Shown piece after piece: positions 26,697 to 35,703 of a stretch of DNA of 64,000 nucleotides (within the stretch, counting starts at the first letter, position 1; the number at the start of each line of letters is the position of its first letter). The DNA lies in NCBI GenBank assembly GCA_041941305.1, contig JBGTQJ010000013.1, positions 62,001 through 126,000 of the forward strand. Direction: 5' to 3'. This stretch comes from JANSWP01 sp041941305. GTDB taxonomy: Bacteria > Bacteroidota > Bacteroidia > Chitinophagales > Saprospiraceae. The position numbers and the translations under genes were made by a program. The notes below the pieces were generated by a model. That model had not been told where the DNA came from. It saw only the letters and a program-made list of their open reading frames with translations, and ran no database searches.

Positions 26697-27950
26697 TTAC
26701 TTTCGTATGGCTTCCACTGGATCCATTCTAGCAGCCTGAAAGGCTGGAATAAAGCCAGACAATACCCCAATTCCGAGTGATAATATTACACCAATCAAAA
26801 TATTATCAATATCCAGATATATTTCGAATTCCATAACACTAGTAAGCAGATTCAAAACCAAATGAGTAACTCCTAGTCCAATTAAACCACCAATTAAGCA
26901 TAAAATCATTGACTCAACTAGGAATTCCAACAAGATAATGTATTGCTTTGCCCCAATTGCCTTTTTGGTTCCAATAATTTTCGTCCTTTCTTTCACAGAA
27001 ACAAACATAATATTGGCAACCGAAAACATACCTACAAAAATGGCAAAACCACCTATGATTATCCCCAACAAACTCAATGAGTCGAAAATATTGTCCAGAA
27101 TTGAAGCCAAGAGTGATACACTATTTAGCGCAAAGTTATTGTCTTCTTTGGGTTTTAATTTTCTACTAGCCCTTAGAGCAGCGGTAAGGTCATCTTTTAA
27201 TCTATCCACACTATAACCCTCTGCTGCCTTTACATTTACCGTCGTACCAAAGGGATGATTGGTTTTAACATTCGCTATTTTTTTCGCCAGCTCATAAGAC
27301 ATAATAATCACCTCATCGTAGTTCATCACATTCACAATATTATCTCCCGACTTCTCAAAAATTCCAATCACTTCAAGTTTATTGCCTCCCAAAGTCAACT
27401 TTCTTCCTATCGGATTAATGGAACCAAATAATTCTTCAGCTACTGTATTTCCTATAACCACTTTGTTCATTCCATAATGGTATTCCGTTGGGCTGTACCA
27501 TCGCCCTTCGCTATAACCGGGCTTAAACAAATCATCAAATTCATGAGTTACTGCAACCGCAAAAACCCTATCAACACTACTTGATCTATATTTTAATGTT
27601 TTATTTCCAATACTTACATGATAATCAACAATACCTGCTGATTTAACTTTCTTTTTTATTGCCTCATAATCTGCAAAGCTGGGAGCCGGACGACGGAGGT
27701 ACTTCCAAAAAGTATTGTGTCCACCTTCATTCCAGGGCATTTTTTGGATATAGACAACATCATCGCCCAATTTTTCAAAACTTCCTTTGATGTTGTCTTC
27801 TAAGGAATCGACCGCAGACTGAACGCCAATAATGCAAAAAATACCAATCGTAATTCCCAATAAAGAAAGAAAGCTTCTCAATTTGTTTGCAAATAAAGAT
27901 TGAATAGCCTGACGGATACTTTCGTGAATAACTTTTAGGAGTGTTATCAT
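26697..27950 (-). CDS. MacB/FtsX-family ABC transporter permease
   Basis: A 417-residue membrane protein. It starts with an amphipathic segment and a first membrane helix (FLSLLGITIGIFCIIGV), followed by the large periplasmic MacB core domain (about 45-270) and three C-terminal helices. The C-terminal FtsX domain holds RTKIIGTKKAIGAKQYIILLEFLVES and ends PAFQAARMDPVEAIRK, the hallmark of MacB-type permeases. Such proteins work with an ATPase and often an outer-membrane channel to export or mechanically transmit signals. No ATPase lies next to it here; a partner elsewhere is likely. Confidence 0.9.
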   Translation of the reverse strand: MITLLKVIHESIRQAIQSLFANKLRSFLSLLGITIGIFCIIGVQSAVDSLEDNIKGSFEKLGDDVVYIQKMPWNEGGHNTFWKYLRRPAPSFADYEAIKKKVKSAGIVDYHVSIGNKTLKYRSSSVDRVFAVAVTHEFDDLFKPGYSEGRWYSPTEYHYGMNKVVIGNTVAEELFGSINPIGRKLTLGGNKLEVIGIFEKSGDNIVNVMNYDEVIIMSYELAKKIANVKTNHPFGTTVNVKAAEGYSVDRLKDDLTAALRASRKLKPKEDNNFALNSVSLLASILDNIFDSLSLLGIIIGGFAIFVGMFSVANIMFVSVKERTKIIGTKKAIGAKQYIILLEFLVESMILCLIGGLIGLGVTHLVLNLLTSVMEFEIYLDIDNILIGVILSLGIGVLSGFIPAFQAARMDPVEAIRK

Positions 27951-28132
27951 GATATGTATTTTGGAATTTGCTTTTTGCGAACAGTGATTTTTTTTCTAAA
28001 AAATTTGAATTTAGAAATTTTTCGAAAGTAGCATTTGGTTCTTTGGATGATTAAACAAATAGATAAACGTCTCTATTTTATCTGCCAGGCTTAATTCATA
28101 TCCAACCACAACAAAAATTCTTCACCATAATT

Positions 28133-28161
28133 TTGAACTAAGCAAACAAAATATATCTTTG
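28133..28161 (+). promoter_or_regulatory. Strong Bacteroidota-type promoter of the ferredoxin gene
   Basis: TTG at 28133-28135 and TATCTTTG at 28154-28161 are 18 bases apart, matching the TTG-N(17-20)-TAnnTTTG consensus of the primary sigma factor of Bacteroidota. The ATG lies 26 bases after the -7 box, so the leader is short. Confidence 0.75.
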
Positions 28162-28187
28162 AGCATTACAAATAAACTTTTGAAACT

Positions 28188-28508
28188 ATGGCTTATATTG
28201 TTACAGATAATTGTCTTCAATGCAAGTTCACAGATTGTGTGCTTGTTTGTCCAGTCGATTGTTTTTACGAAATTGAAACTCAACTAGTTATTGACCCTGA
28301 TGAATGTATTGATTGTGGTGCTTGTGCACCTGAATGCCCAGTAGAAGCCATTTATGAAGAGGATGAATTGCCTGAAGACCAGGAACACCAAATAGAAATC
28401 AATGCCAGGGCAGCTCAACGTCTTAAAGATGAAGGGGCAGAACCAATAACTGATCAAAAAGACCCGCTTCCCACAGCTGAAGCTCGAAAGGAGGAATTGG
28501 GTTTTTAA
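28188..28508 (+). CDS. fdxA: Seven-iron ferredoxin (FdxA type)
   Basis: A 106-residue ferredoxin carrying one [3Fe-4S] and one [4Fe-4S] cluster, used for low-potential electron transfer in the cytoplasm. Cysteines lie at 9, 12, 17, 21, 25, 40, 43, 46 and 50; by comparison with Azotobacter FdI (one residue offset) C9, C17 and C50 hold the 3Fe cluster and C21, C40, C43 and C46 the 4Fe cluster. PVDCFYE, ECIDCGACAPECPVEAI and the C-terminal KDPLP segment are family marks. The redox partner is not visible in the window. A strong promoter precedes and a terminator follows, so it is a single-gene unit. Confidence 0.95.
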   Translation: MAYIVTDNCLQCKFTDCVLVCPVDCFYEIETQLVIDPDECIDCGACAPECPVEAIYEEDELPEDQEHQIEINARAAQRLKDEGAEPITDQKDPLPTAEARKEELGF

Positions 28509-28522
28509 GCAGCGATTATATA

Positions 28523-28561
28523 AGTCAGGTCCAATTCACTTTTTTTGAATAGGACTTGACT
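28523..28561 (+). terminator. Intrinsic terminator after fdxA
   Basis: AGTCAGGTCCAATTCA (28523-28538) pairs with TGAATAGGACTTGACT (28546-28561) at 14 of 16 positions, with a T-rich loop. It begins 15 bases after the ferredoxin stop. There is no strong T-tract after the second arm, so it may act mainly as a 3' stabilising hairpin. Confidence 0.6.
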
Positions 28562-28721
28562 ATTAGACTTCCACGAAAACCAAGTCCTTCTAAATTTCCA
28601 TTCTTTATCCAAATTCTTATCTTTGCCCCCCGTTTGAAACAGCTATTGGCTTTTGGTCTCTACTTATTCTCACAACTAACTAAAAACCAATCGCTTAGAA
28701 ACCAAAATCACTTCCTACTAG

Positions 28722-29786
28722 ATGAGGACCAAACTTTCTCAGTTTGACTACGGGTTTGACGACAAACTCATTGCTGAATACCCTTCTGAACACCGAGATG
28801 AATCTCGGTTAATGGTATTACACAAAGACACTGGAAAAATTGAACACAAAATTTTCAAAGATATCCTTGATTACTTTGATGATGGCGATGCCATGATTTT
28901 CAATAACACCAAGGTTTTTCCGGCAAGGCTTTTTGGAAAAAAAGAAAAGACTGGTGCTCAAATTGAAGTTTTTCTTCTTCGGCAATTGAATTCTGAACAA
29001 CGCCTTTGGGACGTTTTAGTCGATCCTGCCAGAAAGATTCGTGTAGGGAATAAGCTCTATTTCTCTGATGATAACGGAAATGATGTTTTAGTTGCAGAAG
29101 TGGTGGATAACACGACAAGTAGAGGAAGAACAATACGCTTCTTATATGATGGAGATGACGATGAATTCCAGAAGGAACTTGGCTATTTGGGAAATACTCC
29201 TCTTCCAAAATACATCAATAGAGAAGCTGAAAAATTGGACAAGGAACGCTATCAAACTATTTATGCAAAAGAATTAGGAGCAGTTGCAGCACCAACAGCT
29301 GGTTTACACTTTAGCCGTGAAGTAATGAAGCGATTTGAGATTAAAGGCGTCAATTTTGCTGAAATTACTCTGCATATTGGTCTAGGTACCTTTAGAAGTA
29401 TCGATGTTGAAGATTTGTCCAAGCATAAAATGGACGCAGAATATTTTAGAATTTCGCAACAAGCCGCTGATACGGTAAATAAATCTATAAAGGCCAACAG
29501 AAGAGTTTGTGCAGTTGGAACCACCTCTATGCGGTCAATTGAGACTGCAGTCTCTGCTGAAAACTTATTAAAACCAGCTGAAGGTTGGACCAATCTCTTT
29601 ATATACCCACCGTATGAATTTAGTATTGCAGATAGCATGGTAACCAACTTCCATTTGCCAAAATCAAGTTTGATGATCATGGTAAGTGCCTTTGGTGGAT
29701 ATGATTTGGTCATGGAAGCCTACAATGAAGCGGTAAAGGAAAAATATAGATTTTTTAGTTATGGTGATGCTATGTTGATAGTCTAA
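28722..29786 (+). CDS. queA: S-adenosylmethionine:tRNA ribosyltransferase-isomerase
   Basis: A 354-residue enzyme that moves the ribosyl part of S-adenosylmethionine to 7-aminomethyl-7-deazaguanine at tRNA position 34, making epoxyqueuosine. Diagnostic segments are FDYGFDDKLIAEYPSEHRDESRLMVL, DAMIFNNTKVFPARLFG, VAAPTAGLHFS, ITLHIGLGTFRSIDVEDLSKHKMDAE, VCAVGTTSMRSIE and TNLFIYPPYEF...TNFHLPKSSLMIMVSAF. The length equals that of E. coli QueA. It runs from its own start to a bidirectional terminator, with no other queuosine gene nearby. Confidence 0.97.
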   Translation: MRTKLSQFDYGFDDKLIAEYPSEHRDESRLMVLHKDTGKIEHKIFKDILDYFDDGDAMIFNNTKVFPARLFGKKEKTGAQIEVFLLRQLNSEQRLWDVLVDPARKIRVGNKLYFSDDNGNDVLVAEVVDNTTSRGRTIRFLYDGDDDEFQKELGYLGNTPLPKYINREAEKLDKERYQTIYAKELGAVAAPTAGLHFSREVMKRFEIKGVNFAEITLHIGLGTFRSIDVEDLSKHKMDAEYFRISQQAADTVNKSIKANRRVCAVGTTSMRSIETAVSAENLLKPAEGWTNLFIYPPYEFSIADSMVTNFHLPKSSLMIMVSAFGGYDLVMEAYNEAVKEKYRFFSYGDAMLIV

Positions 29787-29810
29787 TTAACACCCAGCTA
29801 ATAGTACAAA

Positions 29811-29848
29811 AAAAGCCAGAAGCTCATTTTTTTAAGCTTCTGGCTTTT
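29811..29848. terminator. Bidirectional intrinsic terminator between queA and a convergent lipoprotein gene
   Basis: AAAAGCCAGAAGCT (29811-29824) and AGCTTCTGGCTTTT (29835-29848) form a perfect 14-pair stem with a T-rich loop. The stem has A-tracts and T-tracts at both feet, so it works on both strands. It lies 24 bases after queA and 24 bases before the end of the opposing gene. Confidence 0.92.
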
Positions 29849-29872
29849 ATATTTAGTCAACTAGTAATTAAT

Positions 29873-30931
29873 CTAATCACCCGCCAATTGGTAATCAACC
29901 AATCTTGAGTCATTGACCCTATAATTCAATACCTGTACGTATCTTTTGGCTTTTTTATTTCCAAATTGCATGTAAGCCATATCAGCCCAGTCAAGTGCCA
30001 AGTCAAGCCTATCCAACCTTTCCGCTGCTACAGCCAGGTTATAGGCTATTCTACCAGCTGTTTTGGAATCTGGGTAATCCTCTAACATTTCTTCCCAGAG
30101 TTCAGAAGCAGCATCCCAATTTCCGTTCTCGGCATATTTCGCCGCTCTCTTCATTTGCTTTTTAGTATGCCCCTTCCCCTTTTTATAAAAATCACGGACT
30201 ACTGTTATCCAAACCGGTGCAATTCTCATGGCATAATCGATTCCGCTTTGGTAACCCAGATCCTGAACAATATTTTGCGGATGTGGTAAATCTCGCAAAG
30301 CAGACTCTTCGGTTTTCCCTCGACCTTCAGCATCTGCCTCCCGACGAATCGTAAATTCATCCAGGATTATTCTATTCTTTGGATCATACATCCTAAATCC
30401 AATATTCAAATGCATTCTCATATTAGATTTAAAATATGTTTCTGTGTACTCATTCCCATCCTCATCTTTTTTCTTTCTCGTTTTTTTCCTGGTATTTCTG
30501 AAATTATCAGAATCAAATTTTTCAATCACAACCAAGGCATCTACACCATATTGATCACATATTTCATCCACTCTGTCCCAGCTAAGGGGTGCAGCAAAAC
30601 GATTCACTTTTTTATTACCCTTCAAAACCAACCCTGTATGTACAACTCGAAAACGAGGAGTTTGTGTAAGTGTATTAGAGAGTCCGGCAAAAGACTGACG
30701 ACGGCCATTTCGGTCCTGGTTGATATCTTCACCAGTCAATAAGCCTTCAAAAAAACTTCCAGCCCCCTTTCCAGGTTTACTCCTATCAACTGTAGCAACA
30801 ACTTGAATATGATCCGGGATTTTCATTTCTGCTGGTTGTAAGACTTGTAATCTCGTACTTGATTGACATGCACCAAAAAGGATAACTATAAGTGTCAATA
30901 AGCTAATCGGGAAAAATGGTAATCGTTTCAT
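29873..30931 (-). CDS. Lipoprotein of the DUF6340 type
   Basis: I start this gene at the internal ATG at 30931 (MKRLPFFPISLLTLIVILFGAC), which gives a clean lipoprotein signal with lipobox LFGAC; an upstream ATG at 30958 adds nine residues without support. The mature protein (about 330 residues) contains the segment PDHIQVVATVDRS near the N-terminus, a central beta-rich domain, and two TPR-like helices near the C-terminus (WDAASELWEEMLEDYPDS; LDLALDWADMAYMQFG). It fits a Bacteroidota lipoprotein family (DUF6340) of unknown function. It shares its 3' end with the bidirectional terminator. Confidence 0.75.
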   Translation of the reverse strand: MKRLPFFPISLLTLIVILFGACQSSTRLQVLQPAEMKIPDHIQVVATVDRSKPGKGAGSFFEGLLTGEDINQDRNGRRQSFAGLSNTLTQTPRFRVVHTGLVLKGNKKVNRFAAPLSWDRVDEICDQYGVDALVVIEKFDSDNFRNTRKKTRKKKDEDGNEYTETYFKSNMRMHLNIGFRMYDPKNRIILDEFTIRREADAEGRGKTEESALRDLPHPQNIVQDLGYQSGIDYAMRIAPVWITVVRDFYKKGKGHTKKQMKRAAKYAENGNWDAASELWEEMLEDYPDSKTAGRIAYNLAVAAERLDRLDLALDWADMAYMQFGNKKAKRYVQVLNYRVNDSRLVDYQLAGD

Positions 30932-31075
30932 AACTGTAAGGTTTAAGGTTTTAGACACTATGGCAATTGGGAATTAGCTTTTGTACACCAAGAAGCTTCC
31001 ATACCCCAAAAACCTGGAACGAATTAATAAGGAATTAAGAGACTTTAAGAAAAGATTTAGACTTTTTTGCCTGAA

Positions 31076-31083
31076 TAAATTTG
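31076..31083 (+). promoter_or_regulatory. Candidate -7 element of the MFS gene
   Basis: TAAATTTG matches TAnnTTTG. It lies 41 bases before the ATG at 31125, and inside the longer open frame that starts at 30981, which supports the later start. A convincing -33 TTG at normal distance was not found. Confidence 0.4.
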
Positions 31084-31124
31084 TGTCTCTATGGAAATTG
31101 TTCTTTCGGATTATCTTCGCCCCG

Positions 31125-32402
31125 ATGCAAAATCGCCTAGCCATTTATCAATTAATTTTTGCTAATACTATTTCTGGAATTGCTCAGGGTATCAGTATGA
31201 TAGCCATTCCCTGGTATTTCGCTATAAAAGAGGAAATGGTTCTATTTGGGGTGATTTATGCTATTGCTACCTTTCTGACACTGTTTTGGGTTCCCTATTG
31301 TGGAATCCTGGTTGATAAGTACGATAGAAAAAAGGTATTCCTTACCTTAAATATAATTAGCGGAATTGTCATTATAGGGATAGCTCTAATTGGATTCAGT
31401 ATGGAATCCCTCCACTGGGGATTTGTAGGTTTTGTTTTTGCAATGACCTTTTTCAATTATAGTCTTCACTACCCTGCCCTTTATGCTTTTGCACAGGAAA
31501 TTATGGAAGTAAAGTATTATGGGCGAATCACCTCATTACTTGAAATAGTACAACAATGCTCTGCAATATTAGCTGGAGCAGGGGCAGCACTTCTACTTGA
31601 AGGAAGTAAGGACGGTTTACTGATATTGTTTGGTTTCGTAGTTCAATTGGGTTGGAATATGAATGCCTGGAGCATTTACGAGATTTTTCTAATTGATGGT
31701 GCTACCTATCTTTTATCTTTTGGCATTATTTATTTCATTAGCTATCACCCGCTGCGTAAAAGGACACCTGAAGTCGGAAGTATCATTAGAAGAATAAAAA
31801 CGGGTTTGAAGTGGCTAAAAAAGCATCCGAATATGATGGTTTTTGGTATTGCTTCTTATGCAGTTTTTGCAGTAGTCATGGTTATTGGTTTTTATTTAAG
31901 TGCCAATTACGTAAAGCAACATTTGCAGGCAAGTGGTGATGTTTTTGCAACTTCAGAAATGTTTTTTGCTTTAGGAGCAGTATTTGCTGGATTTGCTATT
32001 CAAAAAATTTTCAAAGCTTTTACCTTACCTACTTCTGTATTTATCATGACTTTTATAGTAGCAATTGTGTGTGGATTCTTATTTAGCACTCAATCCGTTG
32101 CAATATTTTATTTGTCAATGTTTTTGCTGGGAATGACGAATGCTGGCATAAGGATTCAAAGAATTACCTTCCTTTTTCAACACATTCCCAATCAAGTATA
32201 TGGCAGAACAACAAGTGTTTTTAGAATTTTCAATGTAATCATGAGGAGCTTTTTTTTGGTGATATTTACGCTTTCATTTTTTCAATACGAAAATGTAAAT
32301 CTGACTTTCGCAATAATGACCATATTTTTAATAATTGCAACAGGCGTTTTGGTATGGAATAAAATTAAATTGGAGGCAATTCAACCTAATCCAAAACTTT
32401 AA
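31125..32402 (+). CDS. Major facilitator superfamily transporter
   Basis: A 12-helix transporter of about 425 residues. The open frame begins at 30981, but the first 48 codons are strongly basic and hydrophilic; family members begin at the equivalent of M49 (MQNRLAIYQLIFANTISGIA), so I use 31125. The cytoplasmic loop between helices 2 and 3 carries GILVDKYDRKKVFLTL, the MFS loop motif. It resembles the MFS_3 (enterobactin-exporter-like) branch, suggesting export of a small compound; the substrate is not known. Its 3' end overlaps the convergent DUF1080 gene by 17 bases. Confidence 0.82.
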   Translation: MQNRLAIYQLIFANTISGIAQGISMIAIPWYFAIKEEMVLFGVIYAIATFLTLFWVPYCGILVDKYDRKKVFLTLNIISGIVIIGIALIGFSMESLHWGFVGFVFAMTFFNYSLHYPALYAFAQEIMEVKYYGRITSLLEIVQQCSAILAGAGAALLLEGSKDGLLILFGFVVQLGWNMNAWSIYEIFLIDGATYLLSFGIIYFISYHPLRKRTPEVGSIIRRIKTGLKWLKKHPNMMVFGIASYAVFAVVMVIGFYLSANYVKQHLQASGDVFATSEMFFALGAVFAGFAIQKIFKAFTLPTSVFIMTFIVAIVCGFLFSTQSVAIFYLSMFLLGMTNAGIRIQRITFLFQHIPNQVYGRTTSVFRIFNVIMRSFFLVIFTLSFFQYENVNLTFAIMTIFLIIATGVLVWNKIKLEAIQPNPKL

Positions 32403-33009
32403 TTCTAATATTTCTCCACCTTACCTTAATTCCTCCTCCATCGTGAATTTGTAGTGCAATTTGTCCCATTGCAGCTCCAATTTTTTCATCTTCTAAATGT
32501 ATCATCTTCTGACCATTTAACCATGTAGTTACTTGATTATCAATTACTTTAATACGAAGGTGATTCCACTTTCCCATTATCAAACTCTGGTCTAGACCAG
32601 GTTTAGGTTGTATTAGCCAACCTCTACCATAAGATTCATAAATTCCTCCCGTATGTTTATTTGGAGGAGCAACTTCAGCCTGCCAACCAGATATTTTTGT
32701 TCCCTCTAAAGAAGAGCGAAAAAACACACCACTATTTCCATCCGCCTCCTGTTTAAATTCTATGCTCAGATCAAAGTTTTTGTACGATTTTTCTGTTGCC
32801 AAATAACCATATTTTTTATCGGGTCCACTTTCACAGACCAGTTCCCCATCTTCCACATACCATTTCTCAGTGCCATGAATGACCCAACCCTCCAGGTTTT
32901 TCCCATTAAATAATGAAATCTTTTTTGAGGTATCCTCAGAATTCAGCTTTGAGAAAAAACATCCTGTAAAAAATGGTGTGCAGAAAATTATTAACCACAA
33001 TGCCTTCAT
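32386..33009 (-). CDS. DUF1080 (3-keto-disaccharide hydrolase family) lipoprotein
   Basis: The frame can be read from 33090, but the ATG at 33009 gives a typical lipoprotein signal (MKALWLIIFCTPFFTGC), so I use it; the product has 207 residues. The mature protein is a LamG-like beta-sandwich of the DUF1080 family: SLFNGKNLEGWVIHG, YLATEKSYKNFDLSIEFK, NSGVFFRS, GWQAEV and MGQIALQIHDGG. This family includes 3-keto-glycoside hydrolases acting on oxidised disaccharides and many sugar-binding relatives. It lies 100 bases after a GH2 gene on the same strand, so a joint role in glycan use is likely. Confidence 0.87.
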   Translation of the reverse strand: MKALWLIIFCTPFFTGCFFSKLNSEDTSKKISLFNGKNLEGWVIHGTEKWYVEDGELVCESGPDKKYGYLATEKSYKNFDLSIEFKQEADGNSGVFFRSSLEGTKISGWQAEVAPPNKHTGGIYESYGRGWLIQPKPGLDQSLIMGKWNHLRIKVIDNQVTTWLNGQKMIHLEDEKIGAAMGQIALQIHDGGGIKVRWRNIRIKVLD

Positions 33010-33108
33010 ATATAACTTACTTTGAATAAAAAACTCAAGTTCCAAAGATTCGCCACAGCAAGTTTTGTTGGCGAGCATTATCGGATGCAATTTGGCTTAG
33101 AGTATGTT

Positions 33109-35616
33109 TTAATTATTAAAAACTACTTCATCTATAAAAATCCAGCTTTTATTTCCATTCCCAGGATGCCATTCCGGACAAATCCCACTATTCCAGGCTT
33201 TAATTTTATAGAATTTAAAATTTTGTTTTTGATTGACATTAAAACTTATAGAATGAATTTTAACATCCTCAACTTTTTGAAGGGTTAATTCTTTCATCTG
33301 TATTTTTTCAAAATCGCTTCCATTTTGTGAGCCATAAAATAAAATACTATTGGGTAAAAAAATCCATGCCGCCTGATGCTCCAAAAAATTCATTGCAACT
33401 GATTTAATCTTTTTTATCGATTCGTTTTCAAAAACGACTTCCATTGGTACGCCATGAAATCCCTGCCATTTCCCATCTCCATAATTTTCCGACCCATTAA
33501 TTCCATCCACTAAACCAAACTTTCCTCCTCCACTATACTTAGCTTCATAATTGGTAACATACTTAGGTTCTTTTTGATCTGTTTTTTCAAATGTCCGACT
33601 GACAGTCATACTTGGTTTCCCATCAGCAGAAATAGCAATTGCCCGAACAGTAGTGGTATTAGAAATTGGAATCAGGCCCTCATATAGAGTACTTTTTATA
33701 CCTGGCTCACTACCATCAAGGGTATAATAAATTTTTTCTCGATTGTTTTGAGTCAGGGAAACATTAAAAGACCGATTAAAAACCTTTTCAAATGGAATCA
33801 TCTGTGGTGCAGACGTAAAATCATTGGAATTGATTGCCTTCAGTACATGTTCATTCATTTTTAAAATTTTTCGATCATAAGTCAATAAGCCATTGGTTTC
33901 AGTTTCTACATCGGTTATTTGTGTATATACAGATGCACTCAATCCATTTTCCATTAAATTCCATACTCTACTGTAGAATCTTTCGTATTCAAGGGTCATT
34001 TCTTCCAGATCCTGAAATTTTTTATAGCCCCAATTTTGTTTAGTCCATAAATGATTTTCAACCGGAAAACCTAAACCACCAAATTCCCCCAAAACAATTG
34101 CCCTGTTTTCATCTTTTTGAGGCATTATTGGTTCCGGATAATTATGTATGTCGTATATATCACCGATACCTCTGTCTTGCCAACCACTTGCCAAAATTAC
34201 AAGCCTCGTTGGATCCATTTTTTTGGTAAAATCCAATATTCCCTGAGAGTCATATTGCCCCCACCCCTCATTAAATGGAACCCAAATCACAATACTTGGA
34301 TGATTATATAGGGTATGGATCATTTCACCCAATTCATGCTTAAAATTTTTATCATGTGCTTTACTCACTCTTATATCTGGCTGTCCGGGTCCTACATACC
34401 CGGGAGCATTTGGCATGTCTTGCCATACCAGTATCCCTAGTTTATCACACCAATAGTAAAACCTCCGCGATTCTACTTTCACATGTTTACGCAGCATATT
34501 GAATCCTAAGCGTTTGGTCATTTCAATGTCGTAATTCAATGCTTCATCTGAAGGTGGGGTATACAATCCATCTGGCCAAAAACCTTGGTCCAGCGGTCCA
34601 TTTTGAAACACAAATTTATTATTTAAAAAAATTCTGGTATGACCTTCTTTATCTTTACCCAGGGCTATTTTCCTCATCCCAAAATAGCTTTTCACTTCAT
34701 CCAATGTTCGACCATTTTCTTGTAACCGAATGGTTACCTCGTAAAGGTGTGGATTGTCAGGAGACCATAGAATGGGGTTTTCAAGAAATAAAGAAAATGG
34801 TGTTCCCGGATTTCCCTTGGCTATTCTAAGTTGATCGTTCCAATTCCTTATTCCAACCATAACCAATTGATTATCAGGTTTTTTGGAAGTTTCAACCTCA
34901 AAAGAAACAGATCCTTTATCAATATCTGTTTCTATTTTAAATGCGCTGATATGCATTTCGGGGACGGCTTCAATCCATACAGTCTGCCATATGCCAGAAG
35001 ATGGAGTATAATAAATTCCAGAAGGATTGGAAACCTGTTTCCCTCTTGGGTTGAAGTGTCCGATATCTGTTGGATCCCATACAGCTACAGTGAGTTGATG
35101 ATTTTTATCAGATTCAACAAAATCAGTTATTTCAAAAGAAAAAGGATCATAGCCTCCTTCATGAATGCCCACTGACTTACCATCAATCCAAACGGCTGTT
35201 TTCCAATCCACAGCTTCAAAATGAAGTAGTATTCTTTTACCATTCCAATCACCTGGTATGGAAATTTTCCTTTGGTACCACAAAAGCTCTTCTTGGCTGA
35301 GTCTTTTGGTGACCCCAGATAAATAAGATTCCACAGGAAAAGGAACCAGGATTTTACCCTGAACCGAATCCATGGTGGGTCGTGATTTTGGTAAAATTGC
35401 ATAATCCCATAAACCATTTAAATTAATCCATTCATTGCGGGTCATTTGCGGACGAGGATACTCGGAATGGACATTGGCAGCATTCACTTCTTTTGCCCAG
35501 GAAGTTGTAAGGTGAATTGAATTGGAGGGTTCAGAAGATTTTTTTTGATGCTCTTGTGTAGAATTGCAGGAAACAATCAATAAAGTCCCAATCCAAAAGG
35601 AAATGATGAATCTCAT
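33109..35616 (-). CDS. Glycoside hydrolase family 2 lipoprotein with C-terminal discoidin-like module
   Basis: An 835-residue outer-surface or periplasmic lipoprotein (lipobox LLIVSC). The GH2 sugar-binding domain begins at about residue 55 (RPQMTRNEWINLNGLWDYAI), the Ig-like domain follows, and the TIM barrel holds the acid/base E450 in PFNEGWGQYD and nucleophile E511 in VLGEFGG. GH2 covers beta-galactosidases, glucuronidases and mannosidases; the substrate is not clear. The last 210 residues contain a chitobiase/Fn3-like stretch (YYTLDGSEPG) and a discoidin-like module (AAWIFLPNSILFYGSQNGSDFE; GICPEWHPGNGNKSW) that recurs in the sialidase at 53095-55044. The DUF1080 gene lies downstream. 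Confidence 0.9.
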   Translation of the reverse strand: MRFIISFWIGTLLIVSCNSTQEHQKKSSEPSNSIHLTTSWAKEVNAANVHSEYPRPQMTRNEWINLNGLWDYAILPKSRPTMDSVQGKILVPFPVESYLSGVTKRLSQEELLWYQRKISIPGDWNGKRILLHFEAVDWKTAVWIDGKSVGIHEGGYDPFSFEITDFVESDKNHQLTVAVWDPTDIGHFNPRGKQVSNPSGIYYTPSSGIWQTVWIEAVPEMHISAFKIETDIDKGSVSFEVETSKKPDNQLVMVGIRNWNDQLRIAKGNPGTPFSLFLENPILWSPDNPHLYEVTIRLQENGRTLDEVKSYFGMRKIALGKDKEGHTRIFLNNKFVFQNGPLDQGFWPDGLYTPPSDEALNYDIEMTKRLGFNMLRKHVKVESRRFYYWCDKLGILVWQDMPNAPGYVGPGQPDIRVSKAHDKNFKHELGEMIHTLYNHPSIVIWVPFNEGWGQYDSQGILDFTKKMDPTRLVILASGWQDRGIGDIYDIHNYPEPIMPQKDENRAIVLGEFGGLGFPVENHLWTKQNWGYKKFQDLEEMTLEYERFYSRVWNLMENGLSASVYTQITDVETETNGLLTYDRKILKMNEHVLKAINSNDFTSAPQMIPFEKVFNRSFNVSLTQNNREKIYYTLDGSEPGIKSTLYEGLIPISNTTTVRAIAISADGKPSMTVSRTFEKTDQKEPKYVTNYEAKYSGGGKFGLVDGINGSENYGDGKWQGFHGVPMEVVFENESIKKIKSVAMNFLEHQAAWIFLPNSILFYGSQNGSDFEKIQMKELTLQKVEDVKIHSISFNVNQKQNFKFYKIKAWNSGICPEWHPGNGNKSWIFIDEVVFNN

Positions 35617-35703
35617 TAAATAGAAAAGTTTTAGAATGAACCAAAGCTTAAAATTACCAAGTTCATTCTAAAACTTTTTCAAAAGTCAGAATCAATAATA
35701 GAT

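Noticed and set aside
30981..31124. Extended N-terminus of the MFS transporter
   Set aside because: The 48 extra residues are highly basic and precede a -7-like element; the first membrane helix begins just after the ATG at 31125.
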